Shown here one piece after another: positions 25,055-33,809 of a DNA stretch of 52,301 bases. The position numbers were made by a program, and so were the translations under genes. The DNA comes from CAIYRG01 sp035632215 (GTDB lineage: Bacteria; Pseudomonadota; Alphaproteobacteria; Micropepsales; Micropepsaceae), in NCBI GenBank assembly GCA_035632215.1, contig DASQHF010000050.1, forward strand, positions 1 through 52,301. Direction: 5' to 3'. The notes beneath the pieces were generated by a model. The model worked only from the letters and a program-made list of their open reading frames with translations. It searched no databases and was not told the DNA's origin. Numbering within the stretch: the stretch's first letter is position 1; each line of letters starts with the position of its first letter.

Positions 25055-25779
25055 ATCGCGTAGTTCGATTGAGCGAGGCCCACATGGCCCATCCCGTCGA
25101 CCCTGAAACCGCCGTGGGACAGGAAGCTTTCGAGCTCGATCCCGCGCATTTGCGGATTGTCGAGGCGCTGCTGTTCGCGGCGGCACAGCCCGTAGACGAA
25201 CGCTCGCTTGCGGCTGCTTTGCCGCCGCAGACGAATGTCGGGGCCGTGTTGACCGAGCTTCAGCGCCAGTACGAGCCGCGCGGCGTCAACCTCGTTCGCG
25301 TCGCCGGAAAATGGCAATTCCGGACGGCGAAGGACCTGGGCTTCCTGCTTTCCAAGCAAGCGGTCGAGGAACGCAAGCTTTCCCGCGCGGCGATCGAGAC
25401 CTTGGCGATCATCGCCTATCACCAGCCGGTCACGAGAGCCGAAATCGAGGACATCCGCGGCGTGATGGTCAGCAAGGGCACCGTTGACGCATTGATGGAG
25501 GTGGGCTGGGTTCGTATCCGCGGCCGCAGGCGCACGCCGGGACGGCCCGTGACTTATGGAACGACCGAGGCGTTTCTGGTCCATTTCGGGCTCGAGAACA
25601 TCGCCGACCTTCCGGGCGTGGAAGAGCTCAAAGGTGCCGGCTTTCTCGATGCCGTTCCGCCGGCGGGCTTCAGCGTACCTAGTCCCTCCGATGCGCTTGG
25701 CCCGGATGAAGATCCCTATGAAGGCGATGAAGCGGACCTTCTTGCCCCGCCTGAAGAAAGTCCAGCTGCGGACGGCTGA
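25051..25779 (+). CDS. scpB: segregation and condensation protein ScpB
   Basis: A winged-helix KITE subunit that binds ScpA in the Smc complex. The core runs from LRIVEALLFAAAQPVDERSLA through KWQFRTAKDLGFLL to SRAAIETLAIIAYHQPVTRAEIEDIRGV and GRPVTYGTTEAFLVHFGL. It has 242 residues including an acidic C-terminal tail rich in Asp and Glu. The start GTG at 25051 overlaps the scpA stop (GTGA) and has GGGGAG nearby. In many relatives tatABC follows; here an MFS gene does. Confidence 0.94.
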   Translation: MNRVVRLSEAHMAHPVDPETAVGQEAFELDPAHLRIVEALLFAAAQPVDERSLAAALPPQTNVGAVLTELQRQYEPRGVNLVRVAGKWQFRTAKDLGFLLSKQAVEERKLSRAAIETLAIIAYHQPVTRAEIEDIRGVMVSKGTVDALMEVGWVRIRGRRRTPGRPVTYGTTEAFLVHFGLENIADLPGVEELKGAGFLDAVPPAGFSVPSPSDALGPDEDPYEGDEADLLAPPEESPAADG

Positions 25780-25875
25780 AATCCGCGCGTAGACGCTTCG
25801 TATTACGCGTTTGCGGCGCTTCTCTCTCTCTAGTAAGGGAGACGCGACTTTGAGCGATTCCTTGCGCCTGCACCG

Positions 25876-27120
25876 ATGAACGAAAGCAATCCAGCAGCAT
25901 CCGTTTCTCCGCGCTCGGGCAAGTGGTTCGTCTTCGTTGCCGTGTTCATCGACATGGTCGGGATCGGGATCGCGTTTCCGGTCTTGCCGATCCTGGTCGG
26001 CGAATACACGACGAACACTGCCGCGCAGACCTATTGGGCGAACGCGCTCTCGGTGAGCTACGCCCTGATGCAGTTTCTCTGCGCGCCGCTGTTGGGAGCT
26101 TTGAGCGACCGGTTCGGCCGCAGGCCTGTCCTCATTACGGCCATCATCGTTCTCGGCATCCATTACTTCCTGATCGCGACGGCGCCCTCGCTCGTGATCC
26201 TGCTGCTCGCTCGCATTCTAGGCGGCATCACCGGCGCGAGCTTTACCGTCGCCAACGCCTATCTCGCGGACATTTCGCCACCACAAGAGCGGGCCAAAAG
26301 CTTCGGCTTCGTCGGCGCTGCCTTCGGGCTTGGTTTCACAATCGGTCCGATGGTCGGCGGCGTACTCGGCAACATCGACCTGCACTTGCCCTTCTATGCC
26401 GCGGCCGCGCTTTCGATGCTGAATGCGCTCTATGGGTATTTGGCCGTGCCCGAATCCTTGCCACGCGAAAGGCGGTCCGCGTTCTCGCTCGCCAAGTCAA
26501 ATCCGTTCCGCGCTCTCGTCGCGCTCGTGCAGCATCACGCGGTCGGAAGCCTGGTGATCGTGTTCACGCTGTTCTCGCTCGCGCATATGGCGATGATCAA
26601 CAACTGGGCCCTCTACACCCATTTCCGTTTTGGGTGGGGCACGCGCGAGAACGGATATCTGCTCTTCTGCGTCGGGCTGCTCGCCGCGATCGTGCAAGGC
26701 GGACTGATGGGACGCTTGGTGAAGCGTTTCGGCGAGGAGAGGCTCGCGCTCACCGCCATCGGGGTCAATGTTCTCATCCAAACCGGATACGGCCTCGCAC
26801 AGCAGGGCTGGATGATGTACCCGATCCTGTTCTGCAGCATCCTCACCTTCACAACGGGACCCGCGATCCAGGGTGTCGTCTCGAAGACCACCGATCCGAA
26901 AGAGCAGGGCGTAACCATCGGCGCGATGCAGTCGATCAACAGCCTCGCCGCAGTCGTCGGACCGATCCTCGCGGGGCAGATCCTCGCCCGAGTCAGCAGC
27001 CTTCCCCCGACGGATTTCAGGGTAGGCGCGCATTTCTTCTTCTTGGCCTCGCTGAATCTGGCTGCCTTCCTGCTCGCCTGGCGGCGCCTGGCGCGGCCTG
27101 CCGCGCAGCCGGCGCAGTAG
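25876..27120 (+). CDS. MFS transporter, TetA-like drug exporter family
   Basis: A 414-residue, 12-helix major facilitator protein. The motif-A loop GALSDRFGRRPVL after helix 2 and the motif-C-like GFTIGPMVGGVLG in helix 5 place it among drug:proton antiporters of the TetA type. The N-terminus VAVFIDMVGIGIAFPVLP is typical of tetracycline/MFS class B-like exporters common in Alphaproteobacteria. The actual substrate is unknown and resistance should not be assumed. No tetR gene is adjacent. The GDT1-family gene begins two bases after its stop. Confidence 0.88.
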   Translation: MNESNPAASVSPRSGKWFVFVAVFIDMVGIGIAFPVLPILVGEYTTNTAAQTYWANALSVSYALMQFLCAPLLGALSDRFGRRPVLITAIIVLGIHYFLIATAPSLVILLLARILGGITGASFTVANAYLADISPPQERAKSFGFVGAAFGLGFTIGPMVGGVLGNIDLHLPFYAAAALSMLNALYGYLAVPESLPRERRSAFSLAKSNPFRALVALVQHHAVGSLVIVFTLFSLAHMAMINNWALYTHFRFGWGTRENGYLLFCVGLLAAIVQGGLMGRLVKRFGEERLALTAIGVNVLIQTGYGLAQQGWMMYPILFCSILTFTTGPAIQGVVSKTTDPKEQGVTIGAMQSINSLAAVVGPILAGQILARVSSLPPTDFRVGAHFFFLASLNLAAFLLAWRRLARPAAQPAQ

Positions 27121-27122
27121 GC

Positions 27123-27701
27123 ATGGAGACCGTCCTCGTTTCCTTAGGAGCCGTCGCCTTTGCGGAGATCGGGGACAAGACGCAGCTATTGGCGATCCTT
27201 CTCGCGGCGCGATTTCGCGCGCCGATCCCGATTATTCTCGGCATCTTCGCCGCAACGGCGGCCAATCACAGCCTGGCCGCGCTCTTTGGCGTCGCGGCGG
27301 CCGCTTGGCTCTCCTCGGGAGTGCTGACCGGCGTTCTCGCGCTCTCTTTCCTCGCCATGGCCGCGTGGACGCTGCTTCCGGATTCGCTCGAGAAGGAGCC
27401 CCGCCTGTTCGAGAAGTTCGGTCCCTTCGGCGCCACACTGGTATCGTTCTTCCTGATCGAAATGGGTGACAAGACGCAGCTCGCGACCGTTATGCTTGCC
27501 GCGCGCTATCGCGATTTTCTTCTGGTCGCGACCGGCACGACGCTGGGGATGCTGGTCGCCGACGTTCCAGCGGTCTATTTGGGCGAGCTGGTTGCGCGAC
27601 GCGTTCCGCTCAAATGGATGCGTCTCGTCGCAGCCGGGATCTTCCTCTTTTTGGGCATCGCTGCCGCCCTCGATTGGGGCCGCAGGTTCTTGTTCGCCTA
27701 G
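27123..27701 (+). CDS. TMEM165/GDT1 (UPF0016) family cation transporter
   Basis: A 192-residue membrane protein with two homologous halves, each bearing the family signature: EIGDKTQLLAILLAARF near residue 15 and EMGDKTQLATVMLAARY near 115. Members transport Mn2+ or Ca2+ (for example MneA and the Golgi protein TMEM165), using the acidic and Asp residues of these motifs. About six helices are expected. It starts two bases after the MFS stop. Its own stop overlaps the rnd stop by four bases. I see no manganese riboswitch (yybP-ykoY) upstream. Confidence 0.9.
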   Translation: METVLVSLGAVAFAEIGDKTQLLAILLAARFRAPIPIILGIFAATAANHSLAALFGVAAAAWLSSGVLTGVLALSFLAMAAWTLLPDSLEKEPRLFEKFGPFGATLVSFFLIEMGDKTQLATVMLAARYRDFLLVATGTTLGMLVADVPAVYLGELVARRVPLKWMRLVAAGIFLFLGIAAALDWGRRFLFA

Positions 27702-28879
27702 CGCGCTTTCGTGCGCACACGTTTTTCGGTGCCGGTTTCGATCACCACCGCTTCACCGTGCTCGAGCGCGATGGCGAGCCGGCCTTCGCGCAAAGCGACC
27801 GCATCATGGCCGAAAATCTCGAGCCTCCAGCCATGCAGCGCGGCAACGCCTTCATCGTCGGCGGAAGCCAAGCGGTCGAGATCGTCCGCATCGGCGATCA
27901 GCCGCGCGGCGACGCCATACTGATGCGCGCGCAGGCGGAGCAGGGTCCTCAATAGATCGAGCGCGGCAGCCGAAGGCTCGCGCGTGCGCTTTCGCTCCGG
28001 AGTGATCTCGATGTCGGTGCGCGGATGCTCGAGGGCCTCGCGGACACAGGCGAGGAGGGCCTTGCCGCCCCGGGAATTCGCATAGCCGTTCGGGATCGCT
28101 CGTATCCGTTCGAGAGTCTCCGCATCGGTCGGCGGATGGGCCGCGATCTCGAGCAGCGCCTCGTCTTTTAAGACGCGGCTGCGCGGGACGTCGCGCGTCT
28201 GCGCCTCGCGCTCGCGCCACGCCGCGATTTCGGCAAGGACCGCCAAGAACCGGCGATTGTTCGATCGCACTTTCAAGCGCCGCCAGGCGTCGCTGGGATC
28301 GAGCCGGTAGGTGGCGGGATCTTTCAGCGTCGCTTCCTCTTCCTCGACCCAGCCCGCGCGGCCCGATTTCTCGAGCTCGCTGGCGAGCGTCTCATAGACG
28401 ACGCGCAGATGGGTGACGTCGGCCAGCGCATATTCGAGCTGGCGCTTGGAGAGAGGCCGGCGGCTCCAGTCGGTGAAGCGGGCGGATTTGTCGATCTCGG
28501 ACTTGGTGATCCTGCGCACCAGCGTTTCGTAGGAAGCGGACTCGCCGAAGCCGCAGACCATGGCGGCGATTTGCGTATCGAATAGCGGCTCGGGAATGAC
28601 GCCTGCCTGATGATGGAAGATCTCGACGTCCTGCCTGGCGGCGTGGAACACCTTCATCACTTTCTTGGCCGCAAGGAGCTTGTAGAGCGGCCCGAGGTCG
28701 AGATCGGGCGCGAGCGGATCGATGATGGCGGCCGATTCCGTTCCGGCCGCCTGGATCAGACAAAGCTTCGGCCAATAAGTCTGGTCGCGCATGAATTCGG
28801 TGTCGATGGCGGCGAACGGGCCCTTTTCGAGCTCGGCCACGAAGGCCTTCAAGTCCGCCGTTTCCGTGATGATCCGCAT
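27698..28879 (-). CDS. rnd: ribonuclease D
   Basis: A 3'-5' exoribonuclease that trims tRNA and other stable RNA ends. The DEDD domain starts with FAAIDTEFMRD (Asp26, Glu28), has VFHAARQDVEIF near 80, and LSKRQLEYALADVTHL, giving the Tyr and last Asp of DEDDy. HRDC domains follow from about 210 (RPLRRFLAVLAEIAAWRE-like SNNRRFLAVLAEIAAWRE). It has 393 residues, the normal length. It is divergent from aspS and probably monocistronic. A GANTC site lies 15-20 bases upstream of its start. Confidence 0.94.
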   Translation of the reverse strand: MRIITETADLKAFVAELEKGPFAAIDTEFMRDQTYWPKLCLIQAAGTESAAIIDPLAPDLDLGPLYKLLAAKKVMKVFHAARQDVEIFHHQAGVIPEPLFDTQIAAMVCGFGESASYETLVRRITKSEIDKSARFTDWSRRPLSKRQLEYALADVTHLRVVYETLASELEKSGRAGWVEEEEATLKDPATYRLDPSDAWRRLKVRSNNRRFLAVLAEIAAWREREAQTRDVPRSRVLKDEALLEIAAHPPTDAETLERIRAIPNGYANSRGGKALLACVREALEHPRTDIEITPERKRTREPSAAALDLLRTLLRLRAHQYGVAARLIADADDLDRLASADDEGVAALHGWRLEIFGHDAVALREGRLAIALEHGEAVVIETGTEKRVRTKAR

Positions 28880-29029
28880 CGGTCCTCCTTAGCGGATTCG
28901 GTCGGCGGTTGTCCCCTCCTCAAGGCAGTTTCACGGGCCTTTTCCAAGCCTTTCAGCCTGTTGCAGGGCTTGACTTCCCGGGCTCCCCTTTCCACAAACG
29001 CCCGCTTCTGTCCCGGACCTGTCTCCAAG

Positions 29030-30835
29030 ATGCACGCCTATCGCACCCATACTTGTGGCGAACTGCGCAAAACCGACGTCGGCAAGCGCGCGCGGCTATC
29101 GGGCTGGATCCATCGGGCACGCGATCATGGCGGGCTCCTCTTCATCGACTTGCGAGATCATTACGGATTGACCCAGTGCGTCGTGGAGCCGGACAGCCCG
29201 GCTTTTGCGGTGGCCTCGGAAGGACGCTCGGAATGGGTCCTGACGGTCGAGGGCCCCATCGTCGCCCGGTCGGCCGACACCGTGAACCCGAACCTGCCCA
29301 CGGGCCAGGTGGAACTCCGCATCGAGAATGTCACTGTGCAGAGCCGGGCGGAGGAACTGCCGCTGCCCGTCTTCGGCGACGTCGATTATCCGGAAGACAT
29401 CCGGCTTCGCTATCGCTTCCTCGATCTACGCCGGGAACGGCTGCACCGGAACATCATGCTGCGATCGAACGTGATCCAGTCGATCCGGCGGCGCATGGTC
29501 GCGCAGGGGTTTACGGAATTTCAGACGCCGATCCTGACCGCTTCATCGCCGGAAGGCGCACGCGATTTTCTCGTGCCCTCGCGAATCCATCCGGGGAGGT
29601 TCTATGCGCTCCCTCAAGCTCCGCAGCAGTTCAAGCAGCTGATCATGGTCGCGGGCTTCGACCGCTACTTCCAGATCGCGCCCTGCTTCCGCGACGAAGA
29701 CGGCCGCGCCGATCGCAGCCCCGGCGAGTTCTATCAGCTCGATTTCGAGATGAGCTTCGTCACCCAGGAGGACGTGTTCGCGGCGATCGAGCCGGTGCTT
29801 GCGGGCGTGTTTGAGGAATTCGCCGCCGGTCGCAATGTCTCTGGCACCCCGTTCCCGCGCATTCCCTATTCGGAAGCGATGCTGCGCTACGGCTCGGACA
29901 AGCCGGATTTGCGCAATCCGATCAAGATCGCCGACGTCAAGGACGTGTTCGACCGCGAGGACGTTGCCTTCAAGGCGTTCAAGAACAAGGAAGCCGTGCG
30001 CGCGATCCCGGCACCGGGTGCGGCCGCGCAACCCCGCTCCTGGTTCGACCGCATGGTCGATTGGGCGAAAGGGGAAGGTGCCGCGGGGCTCGGCTACATC
30101 GTGTTCGAAGAAGAGAACGGCGCGGTCATGGGCAAAGGGCCGATCGCGAAATTCCTGCCTGCGGACGCGATCTCGGAAATCGCCAGAAGGACAGCGAGCA
30201 AGGCGGGAGACGCCGTGTTCTTCGCCGCCGATCGCGAGGCGCGCGCGGCGCATCTTGCAGGCCATGCGCGATTGAAGCTCGGCAACGACCTCGACTTGAA
30301 CAAGAAGAATGTCTTCGAGTTCTGTTGGATCGTCGACTTTCCGATGTACGAATGGAACGAGGACGAGAAGCGGATCGACTTTTCGCACAATCCCTTCTCG
30401 ATGCCGAATTTCGACCATCAGAGATTTCTCGCGCTCGATACGGGCGACAAGCAGACGATTCTGGGCATCAAGGCTTTCCAGTACGACATCGTGTGCAACG
30501 GCGTGGAGCTCTCCTCGGGCGCGATCCGCAACCACAAGCCCGAGATCATGCTGAAAGCCTTCGAGATCGCCGGTTATGCGCGCGAGGAAACCGAGCGTCG
30601 TTTCGGCGGCATGCTGAACGCGTTTCGCTTCGGCGCACCACCGCATGGCGGGAGCGCGCCCGGTATCGATCGCATCGTGATGCTGTTGTCGGACGTGCCG
30701 AACTTGCGCGAAGTGACGATGTTCCCGATGAACCAGCAGGCGCAGGATCTCTTGATGGGCGCGCCGTCGGAAGTGACGCCGAAGCAGCTGCGCGAGCTCC
30801 ACATCCGCGTCGTGCCGCCCGAAAAATCGCCTTAA
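29030..30835 (+). CDS. aspS: aspartate-tRNA ligase
   Basis: A class II synthetase of 601 residues charging tRNA-Asp (or tRNA-Asn too, if non-discriminating). The order is an OB-fold anticodon domain (MHAYRTHTCGELRK..., SGWIHRARDHGGLLFIDLRDH), catalytic motif 2 around FRDEDGRADRSPGEFYQLD, a bacterial GAD insertion (about 290-420), and motif 3 GGSAPGIDRIVMLL. An open frame extends to 28610, overlapping rnd, but the family starts at 29030. A TTGACT at 28970-28975 could be its -35 box. Whether it is discriminating depends on gatCAB elsewhere. Confidence 0.96.
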   Translation: MHAYRTHTCGELRKTDVGKRARLSGWIHRARDHGGLLFIDLRDHYGLTQCVVEPDSPAFAVASEGRSEWVLTVEGPIVARSADTVNPNLPTGQVELRIENVTVQSRAEELPLPVFGDVDYPEDIRLRYRFLDLRRERLHRNIMLRSNVIQSIRRRMVAQGFTEFQTPILTASSPEGARDFLVPSRIHPGRFYALPQAPQQFKQLIMVAGFDRYFQIAPCFRDEDGRADRSPGEFYQLDFEMSFVTQEDVFAAIEPVLAGVFEEFAAGRNVSGTPFPRIPYSEAMLRYGSDKPDLRNPIKIADVKDVFDREDVAFKAFKNKEAVRAIPAPGAAAQPRSWFDRMVDWAKGEGAAGLGYIVFEEENGAVMGKGPIAKFLPADAISEIARRTASKAGDAVFFAADREARAAHLAGHARLKLGNDLDLNKKNVFEFCWIVDFPMYEWNEDEKRIDFSHNPFSMPNFDHQRFLALDTGDKQTILGIKAFQYDIVCNGVELSSGAIRNHKPEIMLKAFEIAGYAREETERRFGGMLNAFRFGAPPHGGSAPGIDRIVMLLSDVPNLREVTMFPMNQQAQDLLMGAPSEVTPKQLRELHIRVVPPEKSP

Positions 30836-30980
30836 ACTAGGCAGTTTTCCGCCCCATTTCCGGTGTCCACTATCGGTCCCCTAAGGAACCGAAGCGTGGT
30901 TCCCGAATTACAAAGTTCGAAGAGGTAAGACGTGCGCTTGGCCGTTCACAAGCACGAACCGCGAGAATTGGAGGCTGACC

Positions 30981-31379
30981 ATGTGGCGTTCGGTCATCAT
31001 GTCCAGTTTGGTCGTAGCATTATTGGGTTCCGGCGCGCGGCTTGAGACATCTCACGCCGCAACCCGCAATATTTCCAATCAGGATTTCTTCGTGATGTTC
31101 TTCGTTCCGGGGAGCAAGGATATCTCACCGGAAGCGCGCTGGATCGTCGAGCAGGCGGCCGCGAGCGCGAAGGCGCAAGAGGCATCCGCGATCGAGATCG
31201 CGCTTTCGTCCGGGACGTCGCGAAGAGCGAGTCTTTCCGACATGCGCGCGGCGGCGATCGAAAAAGTGCTCTCGGCTGAAGGCCCGGAGATTCACTTCGT
31301 GCGCCGGCCGCTATCCAAATCCGAGATTTCGATTCCGGGCGCCGAAGACCGCGCCGAGATTCGGATCGTCCAGCGCTGA
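30981..31379 (+). CDS. small secreted protein with degenerate OmpA-like domain
   Basis: A 132-residue protein with a signal peptide (MWRSVIMSSLVVALLG..., likely cut after SHA). The mature part resembles a minimal OmpA-like fold: FFVMFFVPGSKDISPEARWIVEQAAASAK matches the first strand and helix, IEIALSSGT the second strand, and LSDMRAAAIEKVL the second helix. The usual peptidoglycan-binding Asp/Arg pattern (TD...NxxLSxxRA) is only partly kept: an S-L-S-D-M-R-A core is present. The function is therefore uncertain. GGAGG is seven bases upstream. It converges with the MetE-like gene nine bases away. Confidence 0.65.
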   Translation: MWRSVIMSSLVVALLGSGARLETSHAATRNISNQDFFVMFFVPGSKDISPEARWIVEQAAASAKAQEASAIEIALSSGTSRRASLSDMRAAAIEKVLSAEGPEIHFVRRPLSKSEISIPGAEDRAEIRIVQR

Positions 31380-31388
31380 TCCGTAAAG

Positions 31389-32501
31389 TTACGCCGCTGA
31401 CCCCCAGACTTCAGTCGTCGTTTCGACGATGAGCGCAAGCTTCTTGCGTTCGATGTCCTCGGTCACGCGGTTGCCGTGATGGGTGCTCGCAAAGCCGCAT
31501 TGCGGGGAGAGGCACAGGCGGTCTATCGGGAAGTATTTCGCGGCCTCATCGATGCGCCTTTTCAAGACGTCCTTGGATTCGAGCTCGGGTTTTTTCGAGC
31601 TGACGAGACCAAGGACGACCTTCTTGTGCTTGGGAATGAACTTCAACGGCTCGAAGCCACCGGCGCGGTCCGAGTCGTATTCCAGGAAATAGCCGTCGAC
31701 GTCGGGCTGATTGAACACCACGCCCGCGACGCGCTCGTAGCCCCCTTCGGCCATCCACATGCTCTGGAAATTTCCGCGGCAGGTATGGACCGTGACGGTC
31801 ATCGTCTCCGGTGCGCCGGCGGCAATTGCGTTGACGATGCGGGTGTAGTCGCGCGTGAGCTGATCGGGATCGAGCCCATCGGCGCGCACGCGCTCGCGGA
31901 CTTGCGCATCGCAAAGGAAAGCGAAGGTGATCTCGTCGAGTTGAACATAGGTGCAGCCCGCCGTCGCGAGATCTTTCAGCTCCTCGTGGAAAGCCATCAC
32001 GAGGTCGTTCCAGAATTCCTCGATATCGGGATAGGCGGTCGCGCTTACCGTCTTGCGCCCGCCGCGCATGTGAATCCAGGTGGGCGAGGGGAGGCAGACC
32101 TTCGGCGTGCGCCTGGTCGCCGCTTTCAAGAACTTAAAGCTCTCCAGCATCACCGGGCGCGTGCGCCGGATCTTCTCGGTGACCGTGAGCATCGAGCGGG
32201 TTTCGCCAGTCGCCCCATCTTCGCCATGGAAGGAAAGCGCGTAGCTCGTATGCGACGGCACGATGCCGGTGAAGCCGGTCAGGAAGTCGACGAGATAATG
32301 GCCGCGGCGGAATTCTCCGTCGGTGATCGCCTGTAGGCCGACGGATTCCTGGAGCGCGACCGCGTCCCGGATGGCTTGGTCTTCGCCGGCGCGCAGCTCA
32401 TCAGCGCTGATCTGGCCTTTCTCGCGTTTCGCGCGCGCCTCATGCAGCGCCCGCGGCCTCAAGAGGCTGCCGACGTGATCTGCGCGAAACGGAGGCGCCA
32501 T
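31389..32501 (-). CDS. MetE C-terminal-domain-like methyltransferase (YxjG/YxjH type)
   Basis: A 370-residue protein of the cobalamin-independent methionine synthase family containing only the catalytic C-terminal half. It opens with FRADHVGSLLRP, has QLDEITFAFL, the zinc ligands His-Cys in VHTCRGN and the last Cys in CLSPQCGFAS. YxjG-type enzymes are thought to methylate homocysteine or related thiols, but the methyl donor is unsettled. It starts one base after atpF on the same strand, so it is probably the last gene of the F0 operon by read-through, with no functional link evident. Confidence 0.85.
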   Translation of the reverse strand: MAPPFRADHVGSLLRPRALHEARAKREKGQISADELRAGEDQAIRDAVALQESVGLQAITDGEFRRGHYLVDFLTGFTGIVPSHTSYALSFHGEDGATGETRSMLTVTEKIRRTRPVMLESFKFLKAATRRTPKVCLPSPTWIHMRGGRKTVSATAYPDIEEFWNDLVMAFHEELKDLATAGCTYVQLDEITFAFLCDAQVRERVRADGLDPDQLTRDYTRIVNAIAAGAPETMTVTVHTCRGNFQSMWMAEGGYERVAGVVFNQPDVDGYFLEYDSDRAGGFEPLKFIPKHKKVVLGLVSSKKPELESKDVLKRRIDEAAKYFPIDRLCLSPQCGFASTHHGNRVTEDIERKKLALIVETTTEVWGSAA

Positions 32502-32502
32502 T

Positions 32503-32997
32503 TCAGTTCAACTTGGACGGAATTTCCTCGAGCGAGCGCTTTATCAGATCGGCGGCCCGTCTGTCATCCAAGCGGCTTGCGATCAGTTTTTCGGCCGCGG
32601 CGACCGCCGCATCGGCGGCGAGCGCACGGACTTCGGCAACCGCCTGCGCTTCGGCCTGAGCAATCTTCTCCTCCGCCTGCTTCGCCCGTCGCTCGACTTG
32701 CGCCTTTATTTGGGCGCGAGCTTCCGCGGCGTAACGCTCGGCTTCGGCTTTGGCGCCGGTGACGATGACGGCAGCTTCCTGGTCGGCGTCCGCGCGCTTC
32801 TTCTCGTATTCGAGGAGAAGCGCTTCCGCCTCTTCGCGCAGGCGGCGGGCGTCGTCGAGCTCTTTGGCGATCGCCGCGGCGCGCGCGTCGAGCGAGCTCG
32901 CGAGCATTGCCGGCACTTTCTTCCATAAGAGAATGCCGATGAAGATCAGCGTGCCGATGCCGACCCAAAACTCCGGATCTTTCAAGAGCTCGTCCAT
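32503..32997 (-). CDS. atpF: F0F1 ATP synthase subunit b
   Basis: The peripheral-stalk subunit, 164 residues. One N-terminal membrane helix (PEFWVGIGTLIFIGILLWKK) is followed by a long charged coiled coil rich in Ala, Glu, Arg and Lys, as expected. It lacks the extra N-terminal cytosolic stretch of b'. Its ATG overlaps the b' stop (TGATG), giving tight coupling and the one-to-one b:b' ratio of photosynthetic bacteria and Alphaproteobacteria. The MetE-like gene follows one base later. Confidence 0.95.
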   Translation of the reverse strand: MDELLKDPEFWVGIGTLIFIGILLWKKVPAMLASSLDARAAAIAKELDDARRLREEAEALLLEYEKKRADADQEAAVIVTGAKAEAERYAAEARAQIKAQVERRAKQAEEKIAQAEAQAVAEVRALAADAAVAAAEKLIASRLDDRRAADLIKRSLEEIPSKLN

Positions 32998-33533
32998 CAG
33001 CCCCTCTTGGCCGCAACCGCGCTCGCGGCCTCTTGCGCGCTCACCTCGACGCCGATGAGCCTGGAAACGATTTCAACCGCCGCTTCTGCGGCAGATTGGA
33101 CGACGCTTGTGCCGGCTTTCGCGCGTTCCGCCGCAATGCGCGCTTCGGCCGCGCTTGTCGCGGCGTGCGCCTCGCGGTCGGCTGCCGCTTTGATCTCGTC
33201 GATCTCGCCGGTGATCTTCTTCCGGTTCTCATCGGCGAGTGCCAGCGCGCGGGCCCGAGCTTGCGCGAGATGCGCCTCGTAGCTCTTCAAGGCTTCGCTC
33301 GCGGTCTTCTGCGCCTTGTCCGCGGTCGCGAGGTCGCCCTCGATCCGATTGCGCCGGTCGGAGATCGCACCGGAGATTTTGGGGAGCGTTACCTTCCACA
33401 GGACGACGAACAGAACGGTGAATGTCACCGCGAGCCAGAATATCTGGCTCGGGAAGGTGCCGACGTCCATCTGTGGCAAGCCTGCCTTGCCGCCTGGAGC
33501 CTCGGTTCCTTCTCTTGTGACGGGAGCTGCCAT
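32997..33533 (-). CDS. atpG: F0F1 ATP synthase subunit b'
   Basis: The second b-type subunit, a hallmark of alphaproteobacterial ATP synthases, 178 residues. It has a non-membrane leader (MAAPVTREGTEAPGGKAG), a helix around PSQIFWLAVTFTVLFVVLWK, and a long coiled coil. PxISGAISDRRNRIEGDL after the helix is characteristic of b'. It lies six bases after atpE. The gene is also called atpF2 or atpX in relatives. Confidence 0.94.
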   Translation of the reverse strand: MAAPVTREGTEAPGGKAGLPQMDVGTFPSQIFWLAVTFTVLFVVLWKVTLPKISGAISDRRNRIEGDLATADKAQKTASEALKSYEAHLAQARARALALADENRKKITGEIDEIKAAADREAHAATSAAEARIAAERAKAGTSVVQSAAEAAVEIVSRLIGVEVSAQEAASAVAAKRG

Positions 33534-33539
33534 AGGTCG

Positions 33540-33764
33540 TTAAGTGAACAAAATGATGAAGGCCATCACGACGCCCAGAAGGCCAGTGAATTCGCACAGA
33601 GCGAAACCGACCAGCAGATTCGTGAACTGGCCTTGGGCAGCGCCCGGATTACGCAAGGCGCCGGCGAGATAATTGCCGAAGATGATGCCGATTCCGACGC
33701 CCGCGCCGATCAGAGCGATCGAAGCGAGGCCGGCGCCGATAAGTCTTGCTGCGTCAACGTCCAT
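33540..33764 (-). CDS. atpE: F0F1 ATP synthase subunit c
   Basis: The proton-translocating rotor proteolipid, 74 residues, forming a helical hairpin. Helix 1 has the packed glycine motif GAGVGIGIIFG. The polar loop is RNPGAAQGQ. Helix 2 carries the essential carboxylate Glu58 in FALCEFTGLL. Nothing in the ion-binding region suggests sodium coupling: there is no extra Gln or Glu in helix 1. The gene lies 45 bases after atpB. Confidence 0.97.
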   Translation of the reverse strand: MDVDAARLIGAGLASIALIGAGVGIGIIFGNYLAGALRNPGAAQGQFTNLLVGFALCEFTGLLGVVMAFIILFT

Positions 33765-33809
33765 TTTGGTGACTCCTTGTCGATGAGAGAGCGGGCCCCG
33801 CCGCTTGTC

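Noticed and set aside
25876..27120. Calling the MFS gene a tetracycline resistance determinant
   Set aside because: Motifs only support the wider TetA-like exporter group. There is no adjacent tetR and such chromosomal genes are common without resistance.
25923..27122. An open frame in another phase through the MFS gene that runs in frame into the GDT1-family gene, suggesting a fusion
   Set aside because: The MFS reading in its own phase is a full 12-helix transporter. The GDT1 protein has a complete family-length sequence from the ATG at 27123. The upstream part in that phase is Arg-rich noise.
30885..30910. GGAAC near 30885 as a -35 element of the general stress sigma factor EcfG
   Set aside because: No CGTT lies at 16-18 bases downstream. 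The GGAACC/GGTTCC pair is better described as a short inverted repeat.
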